DNA of 64,000 bases from Symbiodinium natans (GCA_905221605.1 CAJNDS010000304.1:1-64000), one strand, 5' to 3'. Positions 50,648 through 60,871 are shown, numbered from the stretch's first letter. Translations and numbers: made by a program. The notes: a model not told the origin generated them from the letters alone.

Positions 50648-52707
50648 GTTTCTTTGGGCCGTGCATGTGTTTCGAAAGAAGTGGCTTGGCACCGATGCAC
50701 TCTGCCACATCCTTTCCTACCTGGATGCTACGAGGCGGCGAGGGGTCCGGGATCCCGAGGGAGCCGACCTGCTGTTGTTCCGGACAGGGTTTAGAATTTG
50801 CTTCGCCGCTGATGCTGGGACTTTGTGGGTTTAGGGTTTAGGGTTTAGGGAAGTTTAGGGTTTAGGGTTTAGGGTTGAAGATTTGGGATTTAGGGTTTAG
50901 GGTTTAGGGTCTGGATGCTCGGCGGTACCGACTCTCTGTGGGCCTCTTTGGGGGGTGGGCACTCCAGGATACGCGGCGAAACTCCGCGGGCTTCTCGGCA
51001 CACACACACACACACACACACACTCTCACACACGCACGCGCACGCACGCACGGACGCACGGACGCACGGACGCACGCACGCACGCACGGCACGCACGGCA
51101 CGCACCGCACGCACCGCACGCACCGCACGCACCGCACGCACCGCACGCACCGCACGCACCGCACGCACCGCACGCAACACACACACACACACATGCTTGA
51201 GCACACACACACACACAGAGCAGGTCCGTCAGCAACTTCGTGGGGTTGTTGGATGACGATGGCGCATCACAAGTGTCTTCCCGACAGGACCAGGAGACTT
51301 GGCTGCCCAGGGTACGGGATCCTTTAGTTACTGTAGGGCTTCGGTTTCTAAACCCTAAACCCTAAACCCTAAACCCTAAACCCTAAACCCTAAACCCCAA
51401 GGAGAGCAGCACTCACGCCACTTCGTCGCTGACGTCGGTCACCTGCATGCAGCGAGAGCTGCAGAAGCGGCTCCAGCGGATGCTGCAACCGCACCTTGCG
51501 TTCCGGACGAACCCTGGGTGGCCCAGTGGAATCCTTTTTGGGGTTTAGGGTTTAGGGTTGAGGGTTTAGGGTTGCTTTTGGGTTGCTTTTGGGTTGCTAT
51601 ACACTTAAAGTAGCCACCACCAAAAAGGGTGGCTTCACCAAGGCTCAGCGAGACTTCGGGGCAGATCACCCAAGTGAAAGAGGAAGACGAGGCGCCGGTC
51701 GTGGTAGGGTTTAGGGTTTAGGGTTTAGGGTTTAGGGTTTAGGGTTTGGGGTTTAGGGTTTAGGGCTTAGGGTTTAGGGTTTAGGGTTTCGGGATTGCGT
51801 CTCGAACATAGCCTTTTCTCTGCGGAACGCTTAAGGCTTGGGGCTTAGGGCTGAGTGCTTCGGGCTTAGGGCTTATAGGGCTTATAGGGCTTATAGGGCT
51901 TCTAGGGCTGAAAGGGCTTATAGGGCTTATAGGGCTAAGGGGCTAAGGGGCTAAGGGCTACGGGCTAAGGGGCATAGGGCAGCATGTGCAGGCCGCAGAC
52001 GCTCGACGAGAACTGAGGAGCATCCTCCGAGGGTTCTTCCAAGTCTCGGTTTAAAGGTTTAGGGTTTAGGGTTGAGGGTTTAGGGGTTTAGGGGTTTAGG
52101 GGTTTAGGGGTTTAGGGTTTCGGGAGTCTCACTCTCAAGTGGTTCTTAGTATGTAAGAACCAGTAAGTCTCACTGTTGGTTAGCAGGGAAGGAGGGAGTC
52201 AGTGCCCCCCTATAACCGACCCTTTCAGGGATCATATAGGGCACCTCATTCCCTCATTCCCTACTCACAAGCAGTAGGATCCCTCATTCCCTACTCACAA
52301 ACAGTAGGATCCCTCATTCCCTGCTCACAAACAGTAGGAAGTTTCACAGTTGCCCGGGGAACAGCCGGGTGCCTGTTGTCCATCCCGCGTGGCATCCTCT
52401 TAGTTTGGGCAGGAGGCCTGCTCTAGGCCCAGCTTCGCAAATGCGCGAGAGCGCCTGCTGCCGGGTTTAGGGTTTGGGGTTTAGGGTTTAGGGTTTAGGG
52501 GTTTGGGGTTTAGGGTTTAGGGTTTGGGGTTTGGGGTTTAGGGTTTTGGGGTTTGGGATTTAGGGTTTGGGGTTTAGGACCCGAGAATCCGGGGTGGTTT
52601 TTGTTTCAGAGACGCTCCGCTGCTTCGGGTTGGTAACCCAGCTGTGTTCCTCGAGGTTGATGGAGTTCCATTTTGGCAATTCCTATGCTGGGAGATTTCG
52701 ACAATGA
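50648..52707 (+). CDS. Seven-exon gene (3' portion), F-box-like stretch
   Basis: Exons 50648-50788, 51224-51311, 51402-51517, 51643-51703, 51992-52048, 52413-52464 and 52610-52707 join with all six phases consistent and end at TGA. Exon 1: KKWLGTDALCHILSYLDATR, whose DALxHILSYLD resembles an F-box helix. Later: SVSNFVGLLDDDGASQVSSR; RELQKRLQRMLQPHLAFRTN; SGQITQVKEEDEAPVV; ARRELRSILRGFFQVS; SRPSFANARERLLP; FHFGNSYAGRFRQ at the C-terminus. Several helices are amphipathic. Introns comprise telomeric arrays, a CA/CGCA minisatellite and one family A introner. Function unknown; the F-box idea is weak. Confidence 0.7.
51000..51205 (+). repeat. CA and CGCAC minisatellites
   Basis: (CA)n, then CGGACGCA and CGCACCGCA units, then (CA)n. 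They fill the intron between exons 1 and 2 of the seven-exon gene. Six-frame Arg/Thr/His frames here are repeat artefacts. Confidence 0.95.
51518..51642 (+). mobile_element. Introner element, family A, exact intron with TTTAGGG insertion
   Basis: 125 bp from GTGGCCCAGTGGAATCC to GGGTGGCTTCACCAAG. The ends are diverged but still GT...CCAAG. The loop contains TTTAGGG units and a tandem TTGCTTTTGGG. Removing it joins GG|G into Gly in frame. Confidence 0.8.
52262..52340 (+). repeat. 30-bp tandem repeat, 3 copies
   Basis: GTAGGATCCCTCATTCCCTA then CTCACAAACA. It reads VGSLIPYSQT in one frame but lies in an intron of the seven-exon gene model. Confidence 0.85.
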
Positions 52708-52710
52708 GGG

Positions 52711-52960
52711 GTGGGGAGGAGGGGGAGAGGGGAGGAGGGGAGGAGGGGAGGAGGGGAGGAGGGGAGGAGGGGAGGAGGGGAGGAGGGGAGGAGGGGAGGA
52801 GGGGGGAGGGGAGGAGGGGGGAGGGGAGGAGGGAGGAGGGGGGAGAGGGAGGAGGGGAGGAGGGGGGAGGGGAGGAGGGAGGAGGGGGGGGGAGGAGGGA
52901 GGGGAGGAGGGGAGGAGGGGAGGAGGGGAGGAGGGGAGGAGGGGAGGGGAGCAGTGGGGT
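52711..52960 (+). repeat. GGGGAGGAG minisatellite
   Basis: About 250 bp of GGGGAGGAG and GGGGGGAG units immediately after the stop codon of the seven-exon gene. The Gly/Glu/Arg and Pro/Ser frames across it are artefacts. Confidence 0.95.
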
Positions 52961-53169
52961 GGGGGACAGGGGAGGGGGGCAAGGGGGCTCCTTTTCAGCC
53001 TGGTGGGTTTTCCAGTAGGCCTCCCACAACCCAGCCCAGAACCGTCCCCTTGGGGCTTTATGGGGGTTCCGACACCCTAAACCCTAAACCCCCCAAATCA
53101 TCCCTATTCAGGACTGTCAGGATAAGGGAGAACATCCCAACCTTGAAGCCTAAACCCTGCACCCGCAGC

Positions 53170-53221
53170 CCGATGAAAGCCACAAGGGCCCAAAGTCCCC
53201 CGCCTCGGGCTTTCCAACCCT
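53170..53221 (+). CDS. Short exon
   Basis: ACCCGCAG acceptor, frame PDESHKGPKSPASGFP. Confidence 0.35.
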
Positions 53222-53742
53222 AAACCAGCCCCAAGCCATGAACCCTAAACCCCAAACCCTGAACCCCAAACCCTAAACCCTAAACCCCAAAACCCCAAAA
53301 CCCAAACCCTAAACCCCAAACCCTAAACCCTAAACCCTAAACCCCAAACCCCAAACCCTAAACCCCGAACCCCAAAACCCCAAACCCTCAATCCAAAACC
53401 CTGAGCTCTGAATCATTGTACCCTGTGACAGGGCCGCCATCCTTCTCCTCCGGTCGCTTGGATTGGTACTTCGGGCTTGGCTTCAGGGTTTCGGGTTTAG
53501 GGTTTGGGGTTTGGGGTTTGGGGTTTAGGGTTGGGTTTAGGGTTTAGGGTTTAGGGTTAGGGTTGGGGTTTAGGGGGCTTAGGGGCTTAGGGGTTCAGGG
53601 CTCAAAGGGCTTAGGGCGTTGCTCTCCAAGACGCCTGGTGCTGCACTTAACTACTCCTCCTGTTTTTTCTCCGGATATCAGTTAAAGCAAACGAATAAGA
53701 AGCCCAAAACGGCACAAATAAGAACTATACTAAACCCTAAAC

Positions 53743-53821
53743 ACCCTGCTAGGATCAAGCCCGAGGTTGATGATGCTTCTTCTGTACTGCGACTGGAAAG
53801 CCCGAGGCGGAGACTTTGCCT
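53743..53821 (+). CDS. Exon, charged
   Basis: CTGCTAG acceptor, frame IKPEVDDASSVLRLESPRRR then LCL, running into a CCCTAAA array. Confidence 0.4.
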
Positions 53822-54518
53822 AAACCCTAAACCCTAAGCCCTAAACCCTAAACCCTAAACCCTAAACTCTAACATAGTCGCCACGAGATCGCAGACTCGC
53901 ATAACTCCATAAGCACTGCGAAGTGGTCGCGGTCTCAGAAGCAGCGCGCTTTGACACAGATTTAGGGTTTAGGATTTAGGATTTAGGGTTTCGGATTTAG
54001 GGTTTAGGGTTGAAGAATTTAGGATTTAGGGCTTACGATTTAGGTTTTATGGTTTAGGGTTTATAGGATTTAGGGTTGAGGGCTAAGGGTGGAGAACCTG
54101 AAGCCACATCGGGGATTTAAAATCTGAGGGAAAAAGAAGCCAACAGCTGATTGCTCGGTTCATCTTCCCTAAGCCCTGAACCCGAAACCCCTACCTGTAT
54201 ATATATATATATATATATCAGTATATATATATATATAAACCGTATATCGTCCCTATCTACCTACTAGGTAGGCCCCTGGAACATGTTACATATCCTAGCC
54301 TATGCTGCCCCTACTTCCCCCTGAACCCTAAACCCTAAAGCCCAAACCCTAAACCGTAAGCCTTAAAACCCCAAACCCCAAGCCCTAAACCCTAAACCCT
54401 GAACCCTGATCCCTGAACACTGAACCCTCAACCCCAAACCCCAAACCCCAAACCCCAAACCCTAAACCCGAAACCCTAAACCCTAAACCCTAAACCGCCC
54501 CATAAGAGTCCCACACCT

Positions 54519-54662
54519 TTAGCTCCCATGCCAGGGGTCGGCGAAGCCGGGACTCTTTGCGGACGCCCCGCGGCCCTCGTGGATCCGGCGGAGCCGTGGC
54601 AAGGCACGTCATCTTGGGACGTTCCCCTTGTACTAACAGCTCCTTACAATGGGGATTCTAGG
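54519..54662 (+). CDS. Exon, unknown protein
   Basis: CCTTTAG acceptor. The frame PMPGVGEAGTLCGRPAALVD then PAEPWQGTSSWDVPLVLTAP and YNGDS is open 48 codons into TTTAGGG. The last 40 bp are repeated, with changes, on the far side of the following array. Confidence 0.5.
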
Positions 54663-54683
54663 GGGTTTAGGGTTTAGGGAAGG

Positions 54684-54818
54684 GTTTAGGGTTTAGGGTT
54701 TAGGGTTTAGGGTTTAGGGTTTAGGGTTTAGGGTTTAGGGTTTAGGGTTTAGGGTTTAGGGTTTAGGGTTTAGGGTTTAGGGTTTAGGGTTTAGGGTTTA
54801 GGGTTTAGGGTTTAGGGC
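54684..54818 (+). repeat. TTTAGGG array flanked by a duplicated exon end
   Basis: About 19 heptamers. The left flank (54631-54668) and right flank (54820-54861) share ACAGCTCCTTA, GGGATTCT and GGGGGT words in order, a roughly 40-bp imperfect direct repeat. Confidence 0.8.
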
Positions 54819-55383
54819 TACTTCTATACTTACAGCTCCTTAATAGGGATTCTGCTAGGGGGTATAAGGTGGAACATCCCAAGCTACCATCTTCGATCTG
54901 GCGATTTGGAGGGATTTGGGGATGTTGGGAGATCCCCCGAACCCTAAACCCTAAACCCAAAACCCTAAACCCTAAACCCCAAACCCTAAACCCTAAATCC
55001 GAAATCTCTCTTTTTGTGGGGTGTGGGGATCCCAAGAACCCTAAACAAACCAGTCCCCAAAACGTATGTCCGAAATCCCTTCTTTGGTTTTTTTTTGTGG
55101 GGTGTCGGTCGGAGTTTTTGGATCCTGGAGCTTAGGAGTTTTTGGGGTTTAGTAAAGAACGTCAAGGGCTGAGATCCTCGGAACCCCCCAAAAAGCCTCC
55201 GTAACTCCGTAATCCATCATCCCATACACTTCATCCCCTTGTGTGCCTTAGTTTCGCAACCCTCCCAACACCCTAAAAACTCTTCACCCAATCCCTAATC
55301 CCCAATCCCTACACCCTAAGCCCCAAAGCCTAAACCCGAACCCTAAACCCTCAACCCTAAACCCTAAACCGTAACCTATGCAG

Positions 55384-55482
55384 TCAGCACGGCCAGGAGC
55401 TTTGAAGCAGGGGAGGAGGCGGCCTTTCGACCCATTCGAGGACGACGCATGTGTCGAGAGTACTGTCCTAGTTGATGTTCAG
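55384..55482 (+). CDS. Exon, acidic
   Basis: TATGCAG acceptor, phase-0 frame SARPGALKQGRRRPFDPFED then DACVESTVLVDVQ up to TTTAGGG. A second frame (STARSFEAGEEAAFRPIRGR) is also open and ends TGA. Confidence 0.4.
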
Positions 55483-55629
55483 GGTTTAGGGTTTAGGGTT
55501 TAGGGTTTAGGGTTCAGGGTACGTAGTAGCCAATTACATAGCCTACTTGTAATATTAAGCCCCCCTTAAGTGCCCTAATATTGGGTATAAGTTGGTTTAT
55601 AAAGTACCATGGAACCTCCAAGTGTTCCT

Positions 55630-55647
55630 ACACTTTTCGGATGTCTT

Positions 55648-55686
<39 letters not shown>
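55630..55686 (+). repeat. (TA)n microsatellite
   Basis: About 17 TA units. Confidence 0.95.
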
Positions 55687-55688
<2 letters not shown>

Positions 55689-55731
55689 CTTGTTGGTTTA
55701 AAGAGGATGATAGATAAGGAAGACTTTGCAG

Positions 55732-55787
55732 AGGGTTTCAAAGGCCGCCCTAGCTGCTGCATTCCTGTTGTTCCTTGTCTTGGGGGG
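55732..55787 (+). CDS. Exon encoding a transmembrane helix
   Basis: TTTGCAG acceptor, frame RVSKAALAAAFLLFLVLG, donor GG|GTGCCC. It could be a signal anchor. Family unknown. Confidence 0.45.
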
Positions 55788-55951
55788 GTGCCCTTGCCCT
55801 AAATGGACTTGGTAGGGGTGGACTTCAATTCACTTCTGTGCCACTTGAGCGGCTCAAGAGCAGTTCGGGATTCAGGGTCTTTCTTTCTCTCCCTCTCTCT
55901 CTCTCTCTGTCTCTCTCTTTCCCCTTCTTTGTGCCATTCTTCTGCGGCCAG

Positions 55952-56118
55952 ATATGCTGGGGAGTGGCTTCTTGACGGCCGGGGTTCTTGTGCTCAAGGA
56001 AGCCCTCGAGCCTAGAAGCCCCCAACATCGAGCGCCGTTGCTTCCCCAGAACCTTTTGAGCGCAGTCGCCACCTCAATGCCCAGGCTCCTAATCTTGCTG
56101 TTGGTTTGTAGGGAATGA
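55952..56118 (+). CDS. 54-codon terminal exon or small ORF
   Basis: CGGCCAG acceptor, then ATG: MLGSGFLTAGVLVLKEALEP, RSPQHRAPLLPQNLLSAVAT, MPRLLILLLVCRE and TGA. Hydrophobic at both ends. Confidence 0.45.
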
Positions 56119-56216
56119 GGGAATTAGGGCCATCTGTATATATATATATATATATGTGTGTATACCTTTTAAGAGATTATGCAAAGCACCTCCCTGCTAA
56201 CCAATCGTAAGTGAAG

Positions 56217-56290
56217 ACCGCAAGGAGTATGTGGAGTTGCTCCTTCACTTCCTCTGGGTCTCCTGCTTCATGGTCGTGTGGCCGTTCCGG
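56217..56290 (+). CDS. Transmembrane exon, possible anoctamin-like segment
   Basis: GTGAAG acceptor, frame RKEYVELLLHFLWVSCFMVV then WPFR, donor CGG|GTCAGC. E-Y-x-E-x3-x-F...F-x-x-x-xP is similar to the anoctamin segment around YxExxxQFGxxxxFxxxFP. A single exon cannot settle it. Confidence 0.4.
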
Positions 56291-56409
56291 GTCAGCACAA
56301 GGCTTTTTTTTGTTACACAATTTGTCGGGGGGGTGGGGGGGGGGGGCCAGGGGGTAGCCGCGAATTCCTCAACCCGAAAACCCTCAGCACGAAGCTCCAA
56401 AACTCTAAG

Positions 56410-56545
56410 CCCTAAACCCTAAACCCTAAACCCTAAACCCTAAACCCTAAACCCTAAACCCTAAGCCCTAAACCCTAAACCCTAAACCCTAAACCCTAAA
56501 CCCTAAACCCTAAACCCTAAACCCTAAACCCTAAACCCTAAACCC
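56410..56545 (-). repeat. CCCTAAA array
   Basis: About 19 heptamers with one CCCTAAG. Confidence 0.95.
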
Positions 56546-57124
56546 AAATCCTTGGGCTCGGAGCTTGAGGGTTCCAGCCTTGTGGAGCTGTGCTCCAGCT
56601 CACAGATTCGCCAAAGTGGAAACATTGGAGCTTGGCGCTTACGCAACCCGTTCAGTCTTAAACGCTCAAAAGCCCTTAAAACCCTAAAGCTCTTGCATTT
56701 CGGATGTGGGGGTGGGTAGGGGGGGCTTGCTGAATGGGGTTTTAGGCCTTAGGGTCTATAGGGTTTAGGTCTCTGGGCATGATAGGCTTTAGGGCCCATA
56801 GCTTGAATGTTACTAGGGTTGCTTTTGGGTAGCGTAGGCACTTAGAGGCCCTAAACCCTACAAAGCCACCAGTAAACATACGGTCAGATCTCGATCTAAC
56901 CCTCCTACAAAACACTGCAAAGAACCGTCAAGCCCCATTCTAAATAGACATGATTAACAAAACAGCCAAACAATCGCCAAAAGGCATGCTATGTTGAACA
57001 TCGCCGCACTGGACAATTGCGTCCACATCAGCCTACGGGCTTACAAAGTAATTACAAAGTAGTTCACTGGTTTGCCACGAGTCTCTGATTACATGCCTCT
57101 TGTACACTTACAACCCCCCTGTAG

Positions 57125-57189
57125 TTTCTGTGTTCGAGTTTGTTTCACCCGTGCCGCGCACCTTTTCTTCGGATTTGGTGCTGAGTGAG
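57125..57189 (+). CDS. Exon, unknown protein
   Basis: CCTGTAG acceptor, frame SVFEFVSPVPRTFSSDLVLS then E, donor GAG|GTGAAG. If read through, the next residues are Lys/Pro/Tyr words made by CCCTACAAA-type telomere variants. Confidence 0.45.
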
Positions 57190-57419
57190 GTGAAGCCCTA
57201 CAAATCCCATAAAGGCTATAAACCCCATAAGCCCTGCAAACGCCCTAAACCCTAAACCCTAAACCCTAAACCCTAAACCCCAAACCCTAAACCCCACAAA
57301 CGCTCTAAGCCCTACCCTGAGCCCCAAAACCCAGGCTAGGTGGACTCCTGGCCTTCGCGAACCAGGTGCCAGGGGAGGGGTGGGGAGAAATACCCCTGAG
57401 ACCCTGAAACCCTAAACCC

Positions 57420-57545
57420 TAAACCCTAGGGTTTAGGGTTTAGGGTTTAGGGTTTAATTAGGGTTTAGGGTTTAGGGTTTAGGGTTTAGGCCAGGTTTAG
57501 GGTTTAGGGTTTAGGGTTTAGGGTTTAGGGTTTAGGGTTTAGGGT
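57420..57545 (+). repeat. TTTAGGG arrays
   Basis: Three blocks separated by AATTA and CCA, preceded by a short CCCTAAA block. An immediate head-to-head junction occurs at CCCTAGGGTTT (57425). Confidence 0.9.
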
Positions 57546-57809
57546 TCGGCATCTCGGAGGGCAGTGTGCGACTGCTGCAAAGAAGAGGCCATGCGGGTTT
57601 AGGGCTTAGGGCTTCTAGGGAAGCCACAGAGTAGCAGGGGTTTGGGGTTTAGGGTTTAGGGTTTCGGGTTTAGGGGGTTTAGGGGGTTTAGGGGGTTTAG
57701 GGGGTTTAGGGTTTCGGGTTTGGGGTTTAGGGGGTTTAGGGTTTGGGGTTTGGGGTTTAGGGTAGCCAGTTTGGCCTTCTGAGCTTGGGTTTCGTGTCTA
57801 GGGCGTACA

Positions 57810-58040
57810 ATGGCACATCTTGTGGCATCCCTGCGCACACAATTCCCCCAGTCTGTTGCCACCCTGACAAACCCCAATAGAAGCCATAAAAGCCAGAAAG
57901 ACTCAGAACGAGACCCTCAAAACCCCCAAGCACCCTCAAGAAAGGCCATGGAACCCTTACAAGCCCAACCTAAAACCCATGATTCGGGGGAGGTCTTGGA
58001 GCTCCGCTGCGACACGCTGAAGTTTCTTGACTGCAGCTGA
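57810..58040 (+). CDS. 76-residue ORF starting with ATG
   Basis: MAHLVASLRTQFPQSVATLT, a Ser/Lys/Gln/Pro middle, then SGEVLELRCDTLKFLDCS and TGA. Hydrophilic middle like a disordered linker. It could be a small intronless gene or a long exon. Confidence 0.45.
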   Translation: MAHLVASLRTQFPQSVATLTNPNRSHKSQKDSERDPQNPQAPSRKAMEPLQAQPKTHDSGEVLELRCDTLKFLDCS

Positions 58041-58304
58041 AGTTTTGTTGCTTTGCTTGATGGGTCTCCGTGTGGGTTCTAAGGGAAAGGCAGAGGCTTT
58101 TCTGGAGGGGGGAGGGGGGGTGGGCTGTGAATCTCTCCTTTCAAGTCCCAAACCCCCCTAAACCCCAGGTTCAGGGCTTAGGGCTTAGGGGTTCTGGTTG
58201 TACCCCTAAAGGTTCCCCTTCATGCACTCCCAATATGGCCCTTACACTACCTTAAGGATCGTTAAGCAGCACGATACAACCCCTACACAAAACCCCTTCG
58301 CCAG

Positions 58305-58764
58305 GCTGTTGGCCGCCCGGCGCCGTCCCTTTCCTAGCGAGAGGCACCTGTCGAAGGCCCCTGGTGGCAGCAAAGGTTTAGGGTTTCAGGGTTCGGGGGT
58401 TCTGGAGGGGATCACTGCGTGGGATCCCTTTCTGGGGTCTTTATATGTATATATATATATATACACATATCGCGCGGCACCCTCAAAAGAAGGAAGAAGG
58501 GATGCTAATTTAGTGGACTACCCATATGTATCTGTATATGTATGTGTGTGTGTGTGTTTTTTAGATGTATGTAGTATGGATGCGTTCGTTTCACGTGCTT
58601 TGCGCGGTCTACATTTACAATACAGTATTCTGGTGAAACCCTGCACCCTAAACCCAAAACCCTTAAGTGGGTCGCAAGGCGGGGGGATAGAGGCCTTGAA
58701 TGAAGATGATCTTGGCGAGGGCTGCATGCCGAGGACGGCTGAAGGACCAGGAGAGTTACCCTAA
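58305..58764 (+). CDS. Two joined exons, 3' end of an unknown gene
   Basis: Exon 58305-58375 (LLAARRRPFPSERHLSKAPG) with donor G|GTTTAG joins exon 58691-58764 (acceptor GATAG). The second exon reads ALNEDDLGEGCMPRTAEGPG then ELP and TAA. G|AG makes Glu. A 180-codon frame that reads through the intron includes TA/TG repeat and is not preferred. Confidence 0.45.
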
Positions 58765-59228
58765 ACCTAAACCCTAAACCCTAAACCCCCAAGTCCCGCA
58801 AATCCCAAAGCCCCAAACCCCCTCTGCCCTAAACCCTAAACCCCTAAGCCTCCATACCCGAGACCCTCTACCTAAATAGAAGCGTTCCATGTCAACCCGC
58901 GACCTCAACCGTAAACCCTCAACCCTAAACCATAAACCCTAAACTCTAAACCCTAAACCCTAAACCCTAAACCTCACATGCAAGGTTTATGGCATGTTAA
59001 GGTTGTAGGGTTTAGGGTTCATGGTTTTTGGGTGCATTGCAGTGTTTTAGGGTTACAGGGTTGTGGGGTCTAGAGAATCGGCACAGGTATGGGTGCCGCT
59101 CTTCGCGCGGAGAGTTGCCAGAAGCTGAGATCTGCAGACCCCACGCTTGACTGAGGGCTTCGTGAGCATATCTTAGGTTACAGGGTTTAGGTTTTAGGGT
59201 TAGGGTTTAGGGTTTAGGGTTTTTAGCT

Positions 59229-59315
59229 ATGGTGGCTTGTGTTGTGAACTGCGCGCTGCGGCTCATGCTTAAAGAGGTGGAGGGCTGGTCAGCCTGCTGC
59301 GTAGAGGACTTTTGA
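59229..59315 (+). CDS. 28-residue ORF with ATG, Cys-rich
   Basis: MVACVVNCALRLMLKEVEGW then SACCVEDF and TGA, just after TTTTTAG. A GAG|GTGGAG donor inside may make this a first exon. Confidence 0.35.
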   Translation: MVACVVNCALRLMLKEVEGWSACCVEDF

Positions 59316-59329
59316 AGACAACACAGGAG

Positions 59330-59560
59330 AAACATCGGTTTTTCCTGGTAGTAGAGTAGGGAACCTTTAACCTTTTTGGGGTAGTATAGTCCCCCTAGAA
59401 TCCCGAAGGTTAGCCTTTAGTTCTTCCGGGTTGCTGGACAACTAAGTTTTGTGTTAAGAGGAAAGAGCAACAGCAAGCATAGGTAGTCGAAATCTGCTAG
59501 CAATCCCTCTAGACCCTCATGTGATGTGCGATTTATCGTCATTCTTAGAATGGGCCCTGC
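59330..59560. other. Unique DNA with a weak inverted-repeat element
   Basis: GTAGTAGAGTAGGGAACC near 59348 and AAGGTTAGCC near 59406 suggest another decayed GT-starting element. No gene supported. Confidence 0.3.
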
Positions 59561-59609
59561 TCCAGCATCGATGAAAACCAGCCTGCCGGTTTACCATTAT
59601 GATTCACAG

Positions 59610-59706
59610 GACGGCATCTAATTGCAAGACCGTGCTACGGTGCGATCTTGATGTCAAACCCTTGACGGCTTGCGCAGGAGAGAGAGAGAGAGAGAGAGTT
59701 GTGTGA
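59610..59706 (+). CDS. Possible terminal exon
   Basis: ATTCACAG acceptor, frame TASNCKTVLRCDLDVKPLTA then CAG, followed by an Arg/Glu run from a (GA)n repeat and TGA. Confidence 0.4.
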
Positions 59707-59758
59707 GAAATACAACTAAACGCCCCATGGCAAGACGCTTGTTGCTGGGCCAGCATGG

Positions 59759-60001
59759 TTGTTGGACCTTCTCACCCGCAGGGCTGCAAAGAAGTGGACT
59801 CCCCCTTGTCGATCCTTTTCTTCCCAGGTTCACATCGCGATTGCCTTGGGCTTAGCGTCCGCTTTAGCACACACATGTCTCGAAGCAGGAAGCCCCAAGA
59901 ACGGAGTCGGCACCAGGAATGAAGGTACACCTGGCAAGGCCCTTGCACTCCTTCTGGTACCTTGTTTGAGCAACCCTGCCTCAAACCTGTCCATGCTTTA
60001 A
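59759..60001 (+). CDS. 80-codon open frame with hydrophobic core
   Basis: LLTRRAAKKWTPPCRSFSSQ, VHIAIALGLASALAHTCLEA, then a Gly/Asn/Thr region to TAA. A TTCCCAG|GTTCAC acceptor may start the true exon. Confidence 0.4.
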   Translation: MLDLLTRRAAKKWTPPCRSFSSQVHIAIALGLASALAHTCLEAGSPKNGVGTRNEGTPGKALALLLVPCLSNPASNLSML

Positions 60002-60102
60002 ACCCTTGACCCGCTAAACCCTTCAAAAGCCTCTAAACCCTGAACTCCAAACCCTAAACCCTAAACCCCAAACCTAAACCCTACACCCGAAACCCTCTTG
60101 AG

Positions 60103-60207
60103 GTGATGAACGTGCTGGTCCTGCTGCTTCCCTACGGACAAGCCGCCGATGCCTGCGACGGGGCCCTGAACGATGGCACCTGCCTGGACCCCAGGGCCTG
60201 TCCTGCG
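60103..60207 (+). CDS. Exon: hydrophobic then Cys-rich
   Basis: CTTGAG acceptor, frame VMNVLVLLLPYGQAADACDG then ALNDGTCLDPRACPA, donor GCG|GTTTAG. The pattern suits a signal or membrane segment followed by a disulfide-bonded lumenal loop. Confidence 0.5.
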
Positions 60208-60324
60208 GTTTAGGGTTTAGGGTTTGGGGTTTAGGGTTTAGGGTTTATAGGGCTTAGGGTCAATCAATCAATTATGCTCTTCACCCCTTGGCTGGCATCC
60301 CCTGAGTACCACGAGTGCCTTCAG

Positions 60325-60503
60325 GGATTCTTCTGAAGGACCTTGAGCCTTTATCAAACTTGGTAGCCCAGTGGTGCCCTTTACTTTTTTTTGGTTATTA
60401 TGGGTTCCCTTATAAAATACACAACCCAAAAAAAGGGTGCCCTTATCATAATATGGCTACTGGGCTACCAAGATAGGAACTAAAGCCACTAGAGTCCCAG
60501 GAG
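60325..60503 (+). CDS. Two exons split exactly by a family A introner
   Basis: Exon 60325-60362 (ILLKDLEPLSNL, donor TTG|GTAGCC) and exon 60473-60503 (IGTKATRVPG, donor G|GTTTAG) join in phase 0. The intervening 110 bp is the whole element. Confidence 0.55.
60363..60472 (+). mobile_element. Introner element, family A, exact intron
   Basis: From GTAGCCCAGTGGTGCCCTTT to GGCTACTGGGCTACCAAG. The central part (GGGTTCCCTTATAAAATA, CACAACCCAAAAAAAGGG) matches copies at 46984 and 49903. Confidence 0.85.
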
Positions 60504-60798
60504 GTTTAGAGCTTCGGGTTTACCCTGGCGTAGGGCTCAAGGGACTTCGGGTGTGAGGGCGGTGAGGCTTCAGGTAGGGTTTATAGGGTTTGGAGGGTTT
60601 GTGGGGTTTGTAGGATATTTAGTAGAGGGTTTGCAGCGCTTATAGTATTCATAGGGCTTATAGGGTTCATAGGGCTTGCAGGGTTTGGAGGGTTTTAGAG
60701 GGTTTGGAGGGTTTATAGGTTTTACAGGGTTTATAGGGTTTTAGGCCTGAAGTCCGACAGCCCCCCCCCCCCCCCCCCCCATCAAAAAACAACTTTAG

Positions 60799-60871
60799 AC
60801 TTTCTCGGCGTGCCCTGATCTTTCTTCAACGCCCTGCCAGTCAAGAGCCCCCAGTTGGAAGCTCCATGTAT
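60799..60871 (+). CDS. Exon, unknown protein
   Basis: ACTTTAG acceptor, frame LSRRALIFLQRPASQEPPVG then SSMY, donor TAT|GTCCCA. Phase 0 at its end fits the exon at 61174. Confidence 0.4.

Noticed and set aside
50890-51327. Arg/Thr/His and Cys/Val frames over 100 codons
   Set aside because: They are translations of CA and CGCAC repeats in an intron. The real exon here is 51224-51311 in another frame.
52574-53223. Long Pro/Ser and Gly/Glu frames on both strands
   Set aside because: They arise from the GGGGAGGAG minisatellite, after the stop of the seven-exon gene.
58222-58764. 180-codon single ORF
   Set aside because: It reads through TTTAGGG and TA/TG repeats. Its two good halves are better explained as exons joined by a G|GTTTAG donor and GATAG acceptor.
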